From contig NZ_CP083388.1 of the NCBI RefSeq assembly GCF_020042285.1, positions 434,001 to 498,000 of the forward strand: a stretch of 64,000 nucleotides of DNA, in the 5' to 3' direction. This stretch comes from Ferruginibacter albus. GTDB taxonomy: Bacteria > Bacteroidota > Bacteroidia > Chitinophagales > Chitinophagaceae. Shown piece by piece: positions 8,855-15,314 of this stretch (its first letter is position 1; each line of letters starts with the position of its first letter). Made by a program: the position numbers and the translations under genes. Under the pieces are notes generated by a model. The model was not told the DNA's origin. It did no database searches and worked only from the letters and a program-made list of their open reading frames with translations.

Positions 8855-9919
8855 ATGAAGCAAGTAGTTTTATTATCAGCTTTATTCTTCTGCTTTACGC
8901 AATCAAAATCACAAACCAATTCTACAAATGAAATAGATAGTTTATTGGAGAAAAAAATAACTATCAATCAATTTTGCTTGTGCAAAACAACTTTAAGCAA
9001 CTTACAGTCATCATATAAAGATTTAAAAGAGACAGCTATAGAGGAAATGGATTTCGGAAAAAGATGTGGGAGTGGCGGAGATTCTCGTTATACAAATGGC
9101 AAAGGTTATTACACAGAACAATATCCCGGCATAATTTTTCAAAAAGACCCAAATGAAGGTTATATAAGTAAATTTAGACTTACTAAACAATTTGTAGGAA
9201 AACTTCCTGATGGTACTCCTATTAATTTGAATAATTTATTACTGAAAGATTTAATTAAGCAGTATCCTGAACCACTTTTTAAATGGTCTTCACGAGGTTG
9301 TTCAGATTATTGGACATATACAAATGATACTATTTCTTTTTTTCTAAAAATCGATGTAAATAAAAAGCCACAATACCCATTAGATGAAGCGTATTATTTA
9401 AATCGCCCTGTAGATGCTATTGACGTGTTTATTTCGTGTTATAGTGTTTTCAATAAAAATAATTCAATACAATTATTTGCTCCTGATGAACCTATGTACT
9501 TCCTGGATGATATACGTACTAACAAAAGTTTTTTAGAAAATTCAGGACTTACGCAAAATGAGATTGCTTTAGTAAGAGTATTTAAAGATTCAAATGCTAT
9601 TAGGCTAGGCGGAAAAGACGCAAAGAATGGCTTAATTTATATTTATACAAAAGAATTTGCAAGAGATGCTTATTGGAATTATTTTAAATTGAAATCGGAA
9701 GACTACAAAAACTCAATCACTTCTTTAGAAATTGAAAAGAAAGTAACATATATATTAAATGATAAAGTTCTTGAAGATAATTATGAAGGAGACCTTTACA
9801 GTATTAATGATGATAATTTTATAGAACTAAAAGTTATTAGTAAAGAGCAATTAAAAAAAGATTATAAGGTTTCAAATAAATCTTTTGGTGTGGTTATTAA
9901 ATCAAAGGATAAAAAATAA
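8855..9919 (+). CDS. Secreted protein with a TonB-plug-like C-terminal motif, function unknown
   Basis: A 354-residue protein with a short signal peptide (MKQVVLLSALFFCFTQSKSQ). The central region has paired cysteines (FCLCK, KRCGSGGD, GCSDYW) that may form disulfides. Around residues 237-270 the string ALVRVFKDSNAIRLG, then KNGLIYIYTKE, resembles the end of a TonB-dependent receptor plug (VLKDxxAxxxYGxxxxNGVIxIxTK), but no beta-barrel follows. I do not recognise the family as a whole. The gene is AT-rich compared with pdhC and sits at the upstream edge of the repeat-rich region. The plug resemblance could be chance or could mark a domain borrowed from a receptor. Confidence 0.65.
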   Translation: MKQVVLLSALFFCFTQSKSQTNSTNEIDSLLEKKITINQFCLCKTTLSNLQSSYKDLKETAIEEMDFGKRCGSGGDSRYTNGKGYYTEQYPGIIFQKDPNEGYISKFRLTKQFVGKLPDGTPINLNNLLLKDLIKQYPEPLFKWSSRGCSDYWTYTNDTISFFLKIDVNKKPQYPLDEAYYLNRPVDAIDVFISCYSVFNKNNSIQLFAPDEPMYFLDDIRTNKSFLENSGLTQNEIALVRVFKDSNAIRLGGKDAKNGLIYIYTKEFARDAYWNYFKLKSEDYKNSITSLEIEKKVTYILNDKVLEDNYEGDLYSINDDNFIELKVISKEQLKKDYKVSNKSFGVVIKSKDKK

Positions 9920-9930
9920 TAATTATTTCC

Positions 9931-10165
9931 TTCGCCTTGGTTCGTGTCCAAGAACCATTCGCCTTGGTTCGTGTCTCACGAACCATTTTAATAAAATACA
10001 TTTTCATTACCTCTTCTTCGCATCTTCACCAGTAACTGCATAAGGCGCCTCTTTTGGTTCGGTATCGCCGAAGGCGGTATTGAAAAAAATGCGCAGCATA
10101 TTTTTTTCAAAGAAGCAAAAGCAGCGCCGTTGAAGTTACGCTGCCCCGCCGGCAGAGGAGGCGAA
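9931..10165 (+). repeat. Repeat family B, copy B1, with a duplicated first hairpin
   Basis: The full copy runs 9958-10165; an extra partial copy of its first ~27 bp precedes it (9931-9957). Hairpins: GGTTCGTG / CACGAACC near 9965-9983; GAAAAAAAT / ATTTTTTTC near 10082-10108; and CTGCC / GGCAG near 10141-10155. In copies B2 and B3 the last hairpin is CAGCC / GGCTG, so both sides changed together. It runs through a short linker into A2, giving a composite of about 435 bp. Confidence 0.85.
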
Positions 10166-10208
10166 AGCTTCAAACTTCAAACATCATCAATAAATTGCAA
10201 TTCTTTTC

Positions 10209-10367
10209 TGTTACTTTTTTTTGCGGAAAAAAAAGTAACCAAAAAAAGCCGCCCGAAAAAGATTACATCCCTTTTTGGGGTTGGTTCCCTGATGTAACTT
10301 TTGTACTACTGTAAACTCAACATCAATAATTCTGCTCTTATAATTTATACAGTATACTATTCTATAT
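10209..10367 (+). repeat. Repeat family A, copy A2
   Basis: Hairpin 1 at 10210-10239 has 13-bp arms (GTTAC plus eight T, loop GCGG, eight A plus GTAAC), one pair longer on each side than in A1 and A3. Hairpin 2 has arms CCCGAAAAAG and CTTTTTGGGG. Compared with A1 and A3, three of its ten pairs are changed on both sides and one is mismatched. The AT-rich tail with ACTACTGTA and TATACAGTATA is shared with A3. Confidence 0.85.
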
Positions 10368-10379
10368 CTTCTTTTAAAT

Positions 10380-10610
10380 ACAAATGCTTCTAATTTCCAC
10401 TTTCACGCAAAAAACTACGTTTTCATCGCACAAATCGTAGAGTTTGATATCAAACCCCACGATTTTATCGCAAAAGTCGTCGACTTTTACTATCACAGTG
10501 GGAATTTGATAGCAAAACTTACCGACTTTGACGATAAAACCACCGACTTTATCGTCAAAGTCCACGACTTGCATGCACAACTCTGCAACTTCATCATAAG
10601 AACCGGCAAC
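10380..10610 (-). repeat. Degenerate 21-bp tandem repeat, about 11 units
   Basis: Read on the minus strand, eleven consecutive 21-bp units end in (A/G)ATNAAA-like triplets and mostly begin GTCG or GTTG; good examples are the units at 10548-10568, 10527-10547 and 10464-10484. A twelfth, weaker unit may extend to 10631. In one minus-strand frame the units encode heptads of the type VxDFxxK, but there is no credible start site and the frame ends with the repeat. The array lies directly after A2 and about 140 bp before the 10752 gene. Confidence 0.75.
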
Positions 10611-10751
10611 TTTACTGTTAAAATGTACATTTCTTAGATAAATGTCAACCTTTTTCGTATCAGCTATCGCAGCGTGTCAGTTGCTTTTACTATCTGTAGT
10701 TTGATCAACTTGATCTTTAGATCCATTCACTAACAATTAAAACTAAATTTC

Positions 10752-11129
10752 ATGGCTACAAAAACAAAAGGCAGGGTAGTGCTTTCTACAAATGCAAGAG
10801 AATCTCTTAAACTGGCTGAAAACGTGTACACCAAACACCAGGCAGATGGTAACGCTTCTATTTTACTTTCTTTAGAAGATGGTTTAGATTGGGCGGTTAC
10901 CGGTCCAAAAATTAACACCTGTCTTGCCAAGCACGAAGAAGCGGAGCAATTGGCTAAGGATGCCGAAAAGGCTTATCGGGATCGAGATGCCATGCTTACT
11001 GAAATTAACGGCATTGTGATAGCAAGTAAAAATCTTTTAAAAGGTAAATACACTAACAATCCCAAAGCGCTTGGTGATTGGGGTTTCGTAGTAGATGATA
11101 CGCCAAAAGCCAAAAAGAACAAAGAATAA
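10752..11129 (+). CDS. Small conserved cytosolic protein of unknown function
   Basis: A 125-residue protein with no signal peptide or membrane segment (MATKTKGRVVLSTNARESLKLAENVYTKH...). It is predicted to be mostly helical; a central region rich in Glu, Ala and Lys (HEEAEQLAKDAEKAYRDRDAML) could form a short coiled coil, and the tail is basic (KAKKNKE). I have the impression of similar ~120-residue proteins in other Bacteroidota but know no function. The start is the ATG after an AT-rich leader (ACTAAATTTC). It stands alone: repeats lie upstream and a terminator follows at 11152, so it is probably a single-gene transcript. Confidence 0.7.
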   Translation: MATKTKGRVVLSTNARESLKLAENVYTKHQADGNASILLSLEDGLDWAVTGPKINTCLAKHEEAEQLAKDAEKAYRDRDAMLTEINGIVIASKNLLKGKYTNNPKALGDWGFVVDDTPKAKKNKE

Positions 11130-11151
11130 GGTTGAGGAATGTTTATAAGGT

Positions 11152-11184
11152 AAAGCCTTCATCGAAAGATGAGGGCTTTTTTTA
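11152..11184 (+). terminator. Terminator after the 10752 gene
   Basis: Arms AAAGCCTTCATC and GATGAGGGCTTT around GAAA, with one G-U pair, followed by a T-run. Confidence 0.85.
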
Positions 11185-11305
11185 TTAATAAAAACTTCAC
11201 ATAATATAATTCAATTTATTTTTAACCCAACCTTTCTTTGAAAAAAGAAATATCTTATAAGGATGTGATAGCACTCTCATTATTATTATACTAAAACAAC
11301 TGATT

Positions 11306-12331
11306 ATGAATTTCAAATGCATCAAAACAATCTCTCCAAAAAACCTTATCGCTGTATTGCTGGCAGCAATTATGTTTACCGGTTGCAGCAAAAATAGTGA
11401 CACCGGCAACCCGCCCGGTTCTGGCGGCACTGTTGAAAGCGGCGTGTATATTGCAGGCACTTCCAATAATGTTGCCACTTATTGGAAAAACGGCACTATC
11501 GACAGTCTTACGCATACAGGCTCTTTTGCACAAGCAAAAGGAATAATTGTTACCAATACAGACATTTATATAGCCGGTGCCGAAGGAGAAATAATTAAGT
11601 ATTGGAAAAACGGAACACCTACCAGGCTTTCTGTCGCCGACCATCAAAGTGGTGATGCAAGATTTGCTTATATATCGGGTAACGATTTTTATGTAGTAGG
11701 ATACGAAGACGGAGGAGGAGCAGATTATGTTGCCAAATACTGGAAAAACGGTGTGGAAACTGTTTTACAAAATGGATTGCAGGCTCGAGCCATACAAGTG
11801 GTAGGTAATGACGTGTATGTAGTTGGCACATCGGTTGATGGTAAACCCGTTTATTGGAAAAACGGCGTACCGGTTTACCTGCCTTTTGTAGATAATTATG
11901 GCAATGCTAATTCAATTTGCGTGGTAGGTAATGATGTATATGTTGTGGGAGACGAGTCTGGTTTAAATCAAACACCGCATTCCATTTATTGGAAAAACGG
12001 AATTGCAACTAACCTTGCAGGAGGAGATGGAGGCTCACCCAAAGCAATATGTGTTGTAAATAATGATGTTTACATTGCCGGCTATACAGGTAGTGCCATT
12101 CCTGCATATTGGAAAAACGGCACTATAAATAACCTGGCAAATCCTAATACGGAACGCGGATATGCTTATTCCATGTGTTTTTCAGGAAATGATATGTATA
12201 TATGTGGTGGCTTTTATCCTGATCAATTAGGAATGAGTAATGAAAGAGCAGCTTACTGGAAAAACGGAGTAAGGACCGATCTTACTGATGGAACAAACAC
12301 TTCTTCTGCATACTCTATCTTTGTAAAATAA
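11306..12331 (+). CDS. Lipoprotein with seven YWKNG repeats, probable beta-propeller
   Basis: A 341-residue lipoprotein: the N-terminus carries a basic start, a hydrophobic stretch and a lipobox (MFTGC), then a Gly/Ser-rich linker. The rest consists of seven repeats of about 45 residues, each with a VY(V/I)(V/A)G strand and a YWKNG turn followed by a strand ending in Leu. Seven regular beta repeats fit a seven-bladed propeller, anchored in the outer or inner membrane. The fold is an inference from repeat number and spacing. The 14-base core TATTGGAAAAACGG is nearly unchanged between repeats, which suggests recent duplication or gene conversion. Ligand unknown. The convergent gene at 12470 shares the perfect terminator at 12357. 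Confidence 0.78.
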   Translation: MNFKCIKTISPKNLIAVLLAAIMFTGCSKNSDTGNPPGSGGTVESGVYIAGTSNNVATYWKNGTIDSLTHTGSFAQAKGIIVTNTDIYIAGAEGEIIKYWKNGTPTRLSVADHQSGDARFAYISGNDFYVVGYEDGGGADYVAKYWKNGVETVLQNGLQARAIQVVGNDVYVVGTSVDGKPVYWKNGVPVYLPFVDNYGNANSICVVGNDVYVVGDESGLNQTPHSIYWKNGIATNLAGGDGGSPKAICVVNNDVYIAGYTGSAIPAYWKNGTINNLANPNTERGYAYSMCFSGNDMYICGGFYPDQLGMSNERAAYWKNGVRTDLTDGTNTSSAYSIFVK

Positions 12332-12352
12332 ATTTTAAATTATTAAAAAATT

Positions 12353-12394
12353 AAAAGGGGGTAAAGCAAGATATCTTGCTTTACCCCCTTTTTT
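12353..12394. terminator. Bidirectional terminator, perfect 32-bp palindrome
   Basis: GGGGGTAAAGCAAG and CTTGCTTTACCCCC flank a self-complementary centre (12357-12388), with A-run before and T-run after. It lies between two convergent genes and should work for both. Confidence 0.9.
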
Positions 12395-12407
12395 ACTGAT
12401 GCTTCCG

Positions 12408-12456
12408 CCGTTGTTGGTCGCCTGAGGTAACTATATACCTGTTAGACCATGTAATT
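12408..12456. repeat. Short repeat C, copy 1
   Basis: The string GTTGTTGGTCGCCT and, about 25 bp later, CCATGTAA resemble 14195-14232 (GTTGTTGATCGCCT ... ACATGTAA). Here the hairpin is AGGTA / TACCT; the other copy has CTGTTGTTG / CAACAACAG. The relation is weak but the order of elements is the same. Confidence 0.4.
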
Positions 12457-12469
12457 CAATTTTTTAATG

Positions 12470-12835
12470 CTATTTGTTTTTAGATTTTACACGATGAACC
12501 ATGGCGGCCATTGCAGGACAATTTGAATAAACTAAGGCAGCAACTTCCTTACTTACACTTTTAAGATCTTCTTCTGTAAGATTAGAGATATCTTTTTTTG
12601 TTTTTTCCTGCGCATATCCTATAAGCATGTCTAAATTATCCGTTACACATTTTGTGAGCATTCGTTCTGCATCATTATTATTATTGACAGAGTTGGTATC
12701 GGTTTTGGAAATGCAATCACAAACTGCATTGATTAACTTTTCTTTAGATTGAGATAATTTTGATGTGTCATTTTGTGCAGAAGCATTCAAAGAAAAGAAT
12801 AAAGTAGTAACAAGTGTAAAGTGTATAAAGGTCAT
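12470..12835 (-). CDS. Small secreted protein with conserved cysteines, function unknown
   Basis: A 121-residue protein with a signal peptide (MTFIHFTLVTTLFFSLNASAQ). The mature part is helical and hydrophilic and holds three cysteines in regular positions (VCDCIS, LTKCVTD) plus one near the end (NCPAMAAM). The pattern of a short secreted helical protein with a CDC motif is common among uncharacterised Bacteroidota proteins; I cannot name the family. It converges on the YWKNG lipoprotein. Just upstream of its start (12858-12880) is a hairpin AAGGCTGC / GCAGCCTT in the presumed leader or promoter region. Confidence 0.68.
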   Translation of the reverse strand: MTFIHFTLVTTLFFSLNASAQNDTSKLSQSKEKLINAVCDCISKTDTNSVNNNNDAERMLTKCVTDNLDMLIGYAQEKTKKDISNLTEEDLKSVSKEVAALVYSNCPAMAAMVHRVKSKNK

Positions 12836-13251
12836 AGATTATAATTTATACAAACCTACTAAAAGGCTGCTAATGCAGCCTTAAAGAAAGTCTCTTTGCC
12901 TTGATTCGTGTCCCACGAACCATTTTAATAAAATATTTCATTACTTCATCCTCCCTTTTTCACCAGTAACTGCATAAGGTGCCTCTTTTGTTTCGGTGCC
13001 ACCACAGGCGGTATTGAAAAAAATGCGCAGCATATTTTTTTCAAAGAAGCAGAAGCAGCGCCGTTGCAGTTACGCAGCCCCGCGGCTGTGGAGGCGAAGG
13101 CTTTTATTGTTGTTTGCAATTCGAATTAAGAGAACTTACATCAAAAAAACCATCCTGTTTAATAGATCAAAAGCACTTGCAGCAAAGCAATTGAAATCTC
13201 ATTCGTTGCTATAAAAATTCATTTTAAAGAATTAGATTTAAGAAAAAAAAC
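12836..13251. other. 416-bp gene-free stretch
   Basis: It holds a hairpin at 12858-12880, repeat B2 (12895-13098) and about 150 bp of AT-rich sequence before the C1q-like gene. The forward frame at 12996-13214 starts inside B2 and is not accepted as a gene. Confidence 0.75.
12895..13098 (+). repeat. Repeat family B, copy B2
   Basis: A 204-bp copy that differs from B3 at only four positions by hand alignment, all transitions. Its first hairpin carries a G-to-A change (GATTCGTG) that breaks one pair. No A repeat or linker adjoins it, so this is a B unit alone. Confidence 0.9.
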
Positions 13252-14091
13252 ATGAAACTGCTTTTTACATTTATCCCCGGTTTCCTTTTTATTTTAACAG
13301 CGCAAGCACAAAACGTTGGTATTGGAACTGCAGCACCTATCAATAAATTTACTGTCAGGGTAAATGGGTTAGGTATTACGCAGGAAAGTGCCGATAGCAC
13401 TACACGAGTGGGTTTTTATGTTGCTTCGCATAATGCGTATGTGCAAACCCATACAAAAGACAATCTTAATTTTGCTACCAATAACGGCTTAGCAGCCATA
13501 ACGCTGGATACGCTTAATAATGTAGGTATTGGCACTACTACTCCTGCAGCAAAACTGGATGTAGAAGGTACCGTAAAGTTGAAAATAGGCACACCTGATT
13601 ATGGAGATGTATTAACCAGCGATGAATTTGGAAATGCTACCTGGCAAGCGCTACCCGCCTATTTCAAGGGATTTAAAGCTTATGCAAACTCTAATCAATC
13701 TATCTTTAGCGGAAGCGCTTATTATACTATTAGCTTCCCTACCTACGATTATAATGATGGGCTTTATTTTAATACCACCACATCTAGTTATGTAGCGCCC
13801 GTTGCCGGTGTTTATCATTTTGATGTTACCTTGGTATGGTCGGTAACTGCTAACGCTACTGCTTATCCTATTATTACTATTATTGGTGCAGGTTCCTTTG
13901 CCACTGCTGTTGGCAGATCGCAAACCATTGTTCCTGCCGGCTTTTCGGGCACATTAACTACACAGGTATCTATGGATGAAAAATTAACTACAGGAGAAGC
14001 CATTATTGTGCAAGCTTCACAATCATCTTCCAGTACGCAAACGGTTACAGGAACATACCTTACCAGCTTTAACGGGCATAGAGTTTATTGA
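13252..14091 (+). CDS. Secreted C1q/TNF-like domain protein
   Basis: A 279-residue protein with a signal peptide (MKLLFTFIPGFLFILTAQAQ). Two copies of the NVGIGTxxP motif (near residues 21 and 95) are the stalk repeats typical of Bacteroidota surface proteins that resemble phage tail fibres. The C-terminal ~140 residues (from about FKGFKAYAN) fit a C1q-like jelly roll: FNTTTSSYVAPVAGVYHFDVTL matches the usual YxAPxxGxYxF motif. Such proteins form trimers that bind ligands at the cell surface; the ligand here is unknown. There is no T9SS tail. The gene is flanked on both sides by B-type repeats (B2 upstream, B' downstream). Confidence 0.8.
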   Translation: MKLLFTFIPGFLFILTAQAQNVGIGTAAPINKFTVRVNGLGITQESADSTTRVGFYVASHNAYVQTHTKDNLNFATNNGLAAITLDTLNNVGIGTTTPAAKLDVEGTVKLKIGTPDYGDVLTSDEFGNATWQALPAYFKGFKAYANSNQSIFSGSAYYTISFPTYDYNDGLYFNTTTSSYVAPVAGVYHFDVTLVWSVTANATAYPIITIIGAGSFATAVGRSQTIVPAGFSGTLTTQVSMDEKLTTGEAIIVQASQSSSSTQTVTGTYLTSFNGHRVY

Positions 14092-14118
14092 TCCTATTTT
14101 TATTTTAAAAGAGGATTC

Positions 14119-14190
14119 GACAAAAATGCGCAGCCCCACCGGCTGTGAGGCGAAAGCTTCAAAGTTTGTACAGCATCAATAAGATCATTT
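14119..14190 (+). repeat. Repeat family B, internally deleted remnant B' with linker
   Basis: The sequence AAAAATGCGCAGCCCC joins the middle of B directly to its end. In full copies these parts are separated by about 50 bp lying between two CGCAG direct repeats, so this is what a deletion between them would leave. The closing hairpin (CAGCC / GGCTG) is kept, and then comes linker sequence (GTACAGCATCAATAAGAT) also found at 14735-14752. Confidence 0.75.
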
Positions 14191-14194
14191 TCGG

Positions 14195-14232
14195 CTGTTG
14201 TTGATCGCCTCACCAACAACAGTAAACATGTA
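14195..14232. repeat. Short repeat C, copy 2, with 9-bp hairpin
   Basis: CTGTTGTTG (14195-14203) and CAACAACAG (14213-14221) can pair perfectly. The segment resembles 12408-12456. It lies just before the NTF2-like gene at 14259. Confidence 0.5.
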
Positions 14233-14258
14233 ACTTCGGCTTTCTAAAATTTATCTCT

Positions 14259-14603
14259 TTGCAATACCAACAACTCCTCCAAAAAGCCTACGCATCTTTC
14301 AATGCCCGTGATATTGATACCGTATTATCCTTACTGCAACCCAATGTACATTGGTCAAACGGTTGGGAGGGCGGTTATGTAACCGGTCATGATGAACTGA
14401 GAGAGTACTGGACAAGGCAATGGAAAGAGGTCGATCCCATTGTAGAGCCTATTAACATTACACAACTCCCCGATGGTCGCGTAGAAGTAGAAGTACAGCA
14501 AACAGTAAAAGATCTGCAAGGCACTATTGTTTTCGATGGAATTGTAAAGCATATCTATACTTTCAACAATGGTTTGATACAACAAATGGATATTGAAAAA
14601 TAA
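14259..14603 (+). CDS. NTF2/SnoaL-like protein
   Basis: A 114-residue protein of the NTF2-like superfamily: helix LLQKAYASFNARDIDTVLSLLQPNVHW, then GYVTGHDELREYWTRQW, then strands ending in the typical VKHIYTFNNGLIQQMDI. Members of the SnoaL-like group act as small enzymes or binding proteins; the function here is unknown. The only in-frame start at the right length is TTG at 14259, because no ATG occurs before the last few residues, so the start is uncertain. There is no signal peptide. The gene lies between the B' remnant and the linker-A3-B3 cluster, i.e. inside the repeat cluster. Confidence 0.72.
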   Translation: MQYQQLLQKAYASFNARDIDTVLSLLQPNVHWSNGWEGGYVTGHDELREYWTRQWKEVDPIVEPINITQLPDGRVEVEVQQTVKDLQGTIVFDGIVKHIYTFNNGLIQQMDIEK

Positions 14604-14770
14604 TAGAAGCGTTTAAATTCTATCAATAATTAATCATCGCCGCTTTTTGCCACGTTTCGCCAGGCTCAACATGACAAAAAGCTACCACTCCAACATTTCG
14701 AAAAGTTGTCAGTCTGAGCTTTAAAGCTTTGTACAGCATCAATAAGATTATTTTACCCGCAATTTTCTTA

Positions 14771-14921
14771 TGTTACTTTTTTTGCGGAAAAAAAGTAACC
14801 AAAAAAGCCGCCGACAAACGATATACGGCCCGTTTGTCGGTACAGCTATATTCAGCTTTTGCACTACTGTAGCTTCAACATTAATAATTCTATTCTTAGT
14901 TTTATACAGTATAATATTCAT
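14771..14921 (+). repeat. Repeat family A, copy A3
   Basis: Hairpin 1 at 14772-14799 (12-bp arms GTTACTTTTTTT, loop GCGG); hairpin 2 at 14811-14840 (CCGACAAACG / CGTTTGTCGG, ten perfect pairs). The tail ACTACTGTA ... TATACAGTATA is shared with A2. B3 follows without a gap, the opposite order to the B1-linker-A2 composite. Confidence 0.9.
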
Positions 14922-15124
14922 TTGCCTTGGTTCGTGTCCCACGAACCATTTTAATAAAATATTTCATTACTTCATCCTCCCTTTTTCACCAGTAACTGCA
15001 TAAGGCGCCTCTTTTGTTTCGGTGCCGCCGCAGGCGGTATTGAAAAAAATGCGCAGCATATTTTTTTCAAAGAAGCAGAAGCAGCGCCGTTGCAGTTACG
15101 CAGCCCCGCGGCTGTGGAGGCGAA
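14921..15124 (+). repeat. Repeat family B, copy B3
   Basis: A 204-bp copy, 200 of 204 positions like B2. Hairpins: GGTTCGTG / CACGAACC, CCGCC / GGCGG, GAAAAAAAT / ATTTTTTTC and CAGCC / GGCTG are all intact. Confidence 0.9.
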
Positions 15125-15314
15125 TGCTTTGAATTAAATGCATTTTAATTTTAGAAAACAAGTTTTATGAAAATCCGTCTTTGACAAACTCAGACTGAAT
15201 TTCTAATACTTCAAAAAATAAAGATCTTACCCAACCCTTTTTCTTTCTTACACAGTTATATAAAATGTAGAAGAAATTATTCATTCAGAATTATTTCATC
15301 CTGCATTATTATAT

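Larger units (their letters stand above)
9920..10751. other. 832-bp gene-free stretch made of repeats
   Basis: From left to right it holds a partial and a complete B repeat (9931-10165), a linker, repeat A2 (10209-10367), an array of 21-bp units (10380-10610), then about 110 bp of ordinary AT-rich DNA that probably carries the promoter of the 10752 gene. Small frames inside it (9988-10173 and 10374-10580, minus strand) are read through repeats and have no ribosome binding site that I can see. Confidence 0.8.
14604..15314. other. 711-bp gene-free stretch with repeats
   Basis: It holds about 130 bp with GTCAGTCTGAGC-like motifs (14647-14726), the linker (14727-14770), A3 (14771-14921), B3 (14921-15124) and about 190 bp leading to the OmpA-like gene, where GACAAACTCAGACTGA (about 15183-15198) repeats part of the earlier motif in reverse complement. 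Frames at 14748-14942 (minus) and 14770-15003 (plus) are translations of the repeat. Confidence 0.75.

Noticed and set aside
9988-10173. Minus-strand frame inside repeat B1
   Set aside because: Covers a hairpin-rich repeat, and other copies do not keep the frame.
10374-10580. Minus-strand frame with VxDFxxK heptads
   Set aside because: Product of the 21-bp array; no plausible start signal. Kept as a finding about DNA, not as a gene.
12996-13214. Forward frame with a basic N-terminus
   Set aside because: Begins inside B2; B3 does not preserve it past the repeat end.
14647-15198. GTCAGTCTGAGC / GACAAACTCAGACTGA strings as an operator pair
   Set aside because: The match is short and the context differs; similar strings seem common in spacers of this phylum, so no specific role is claimed.
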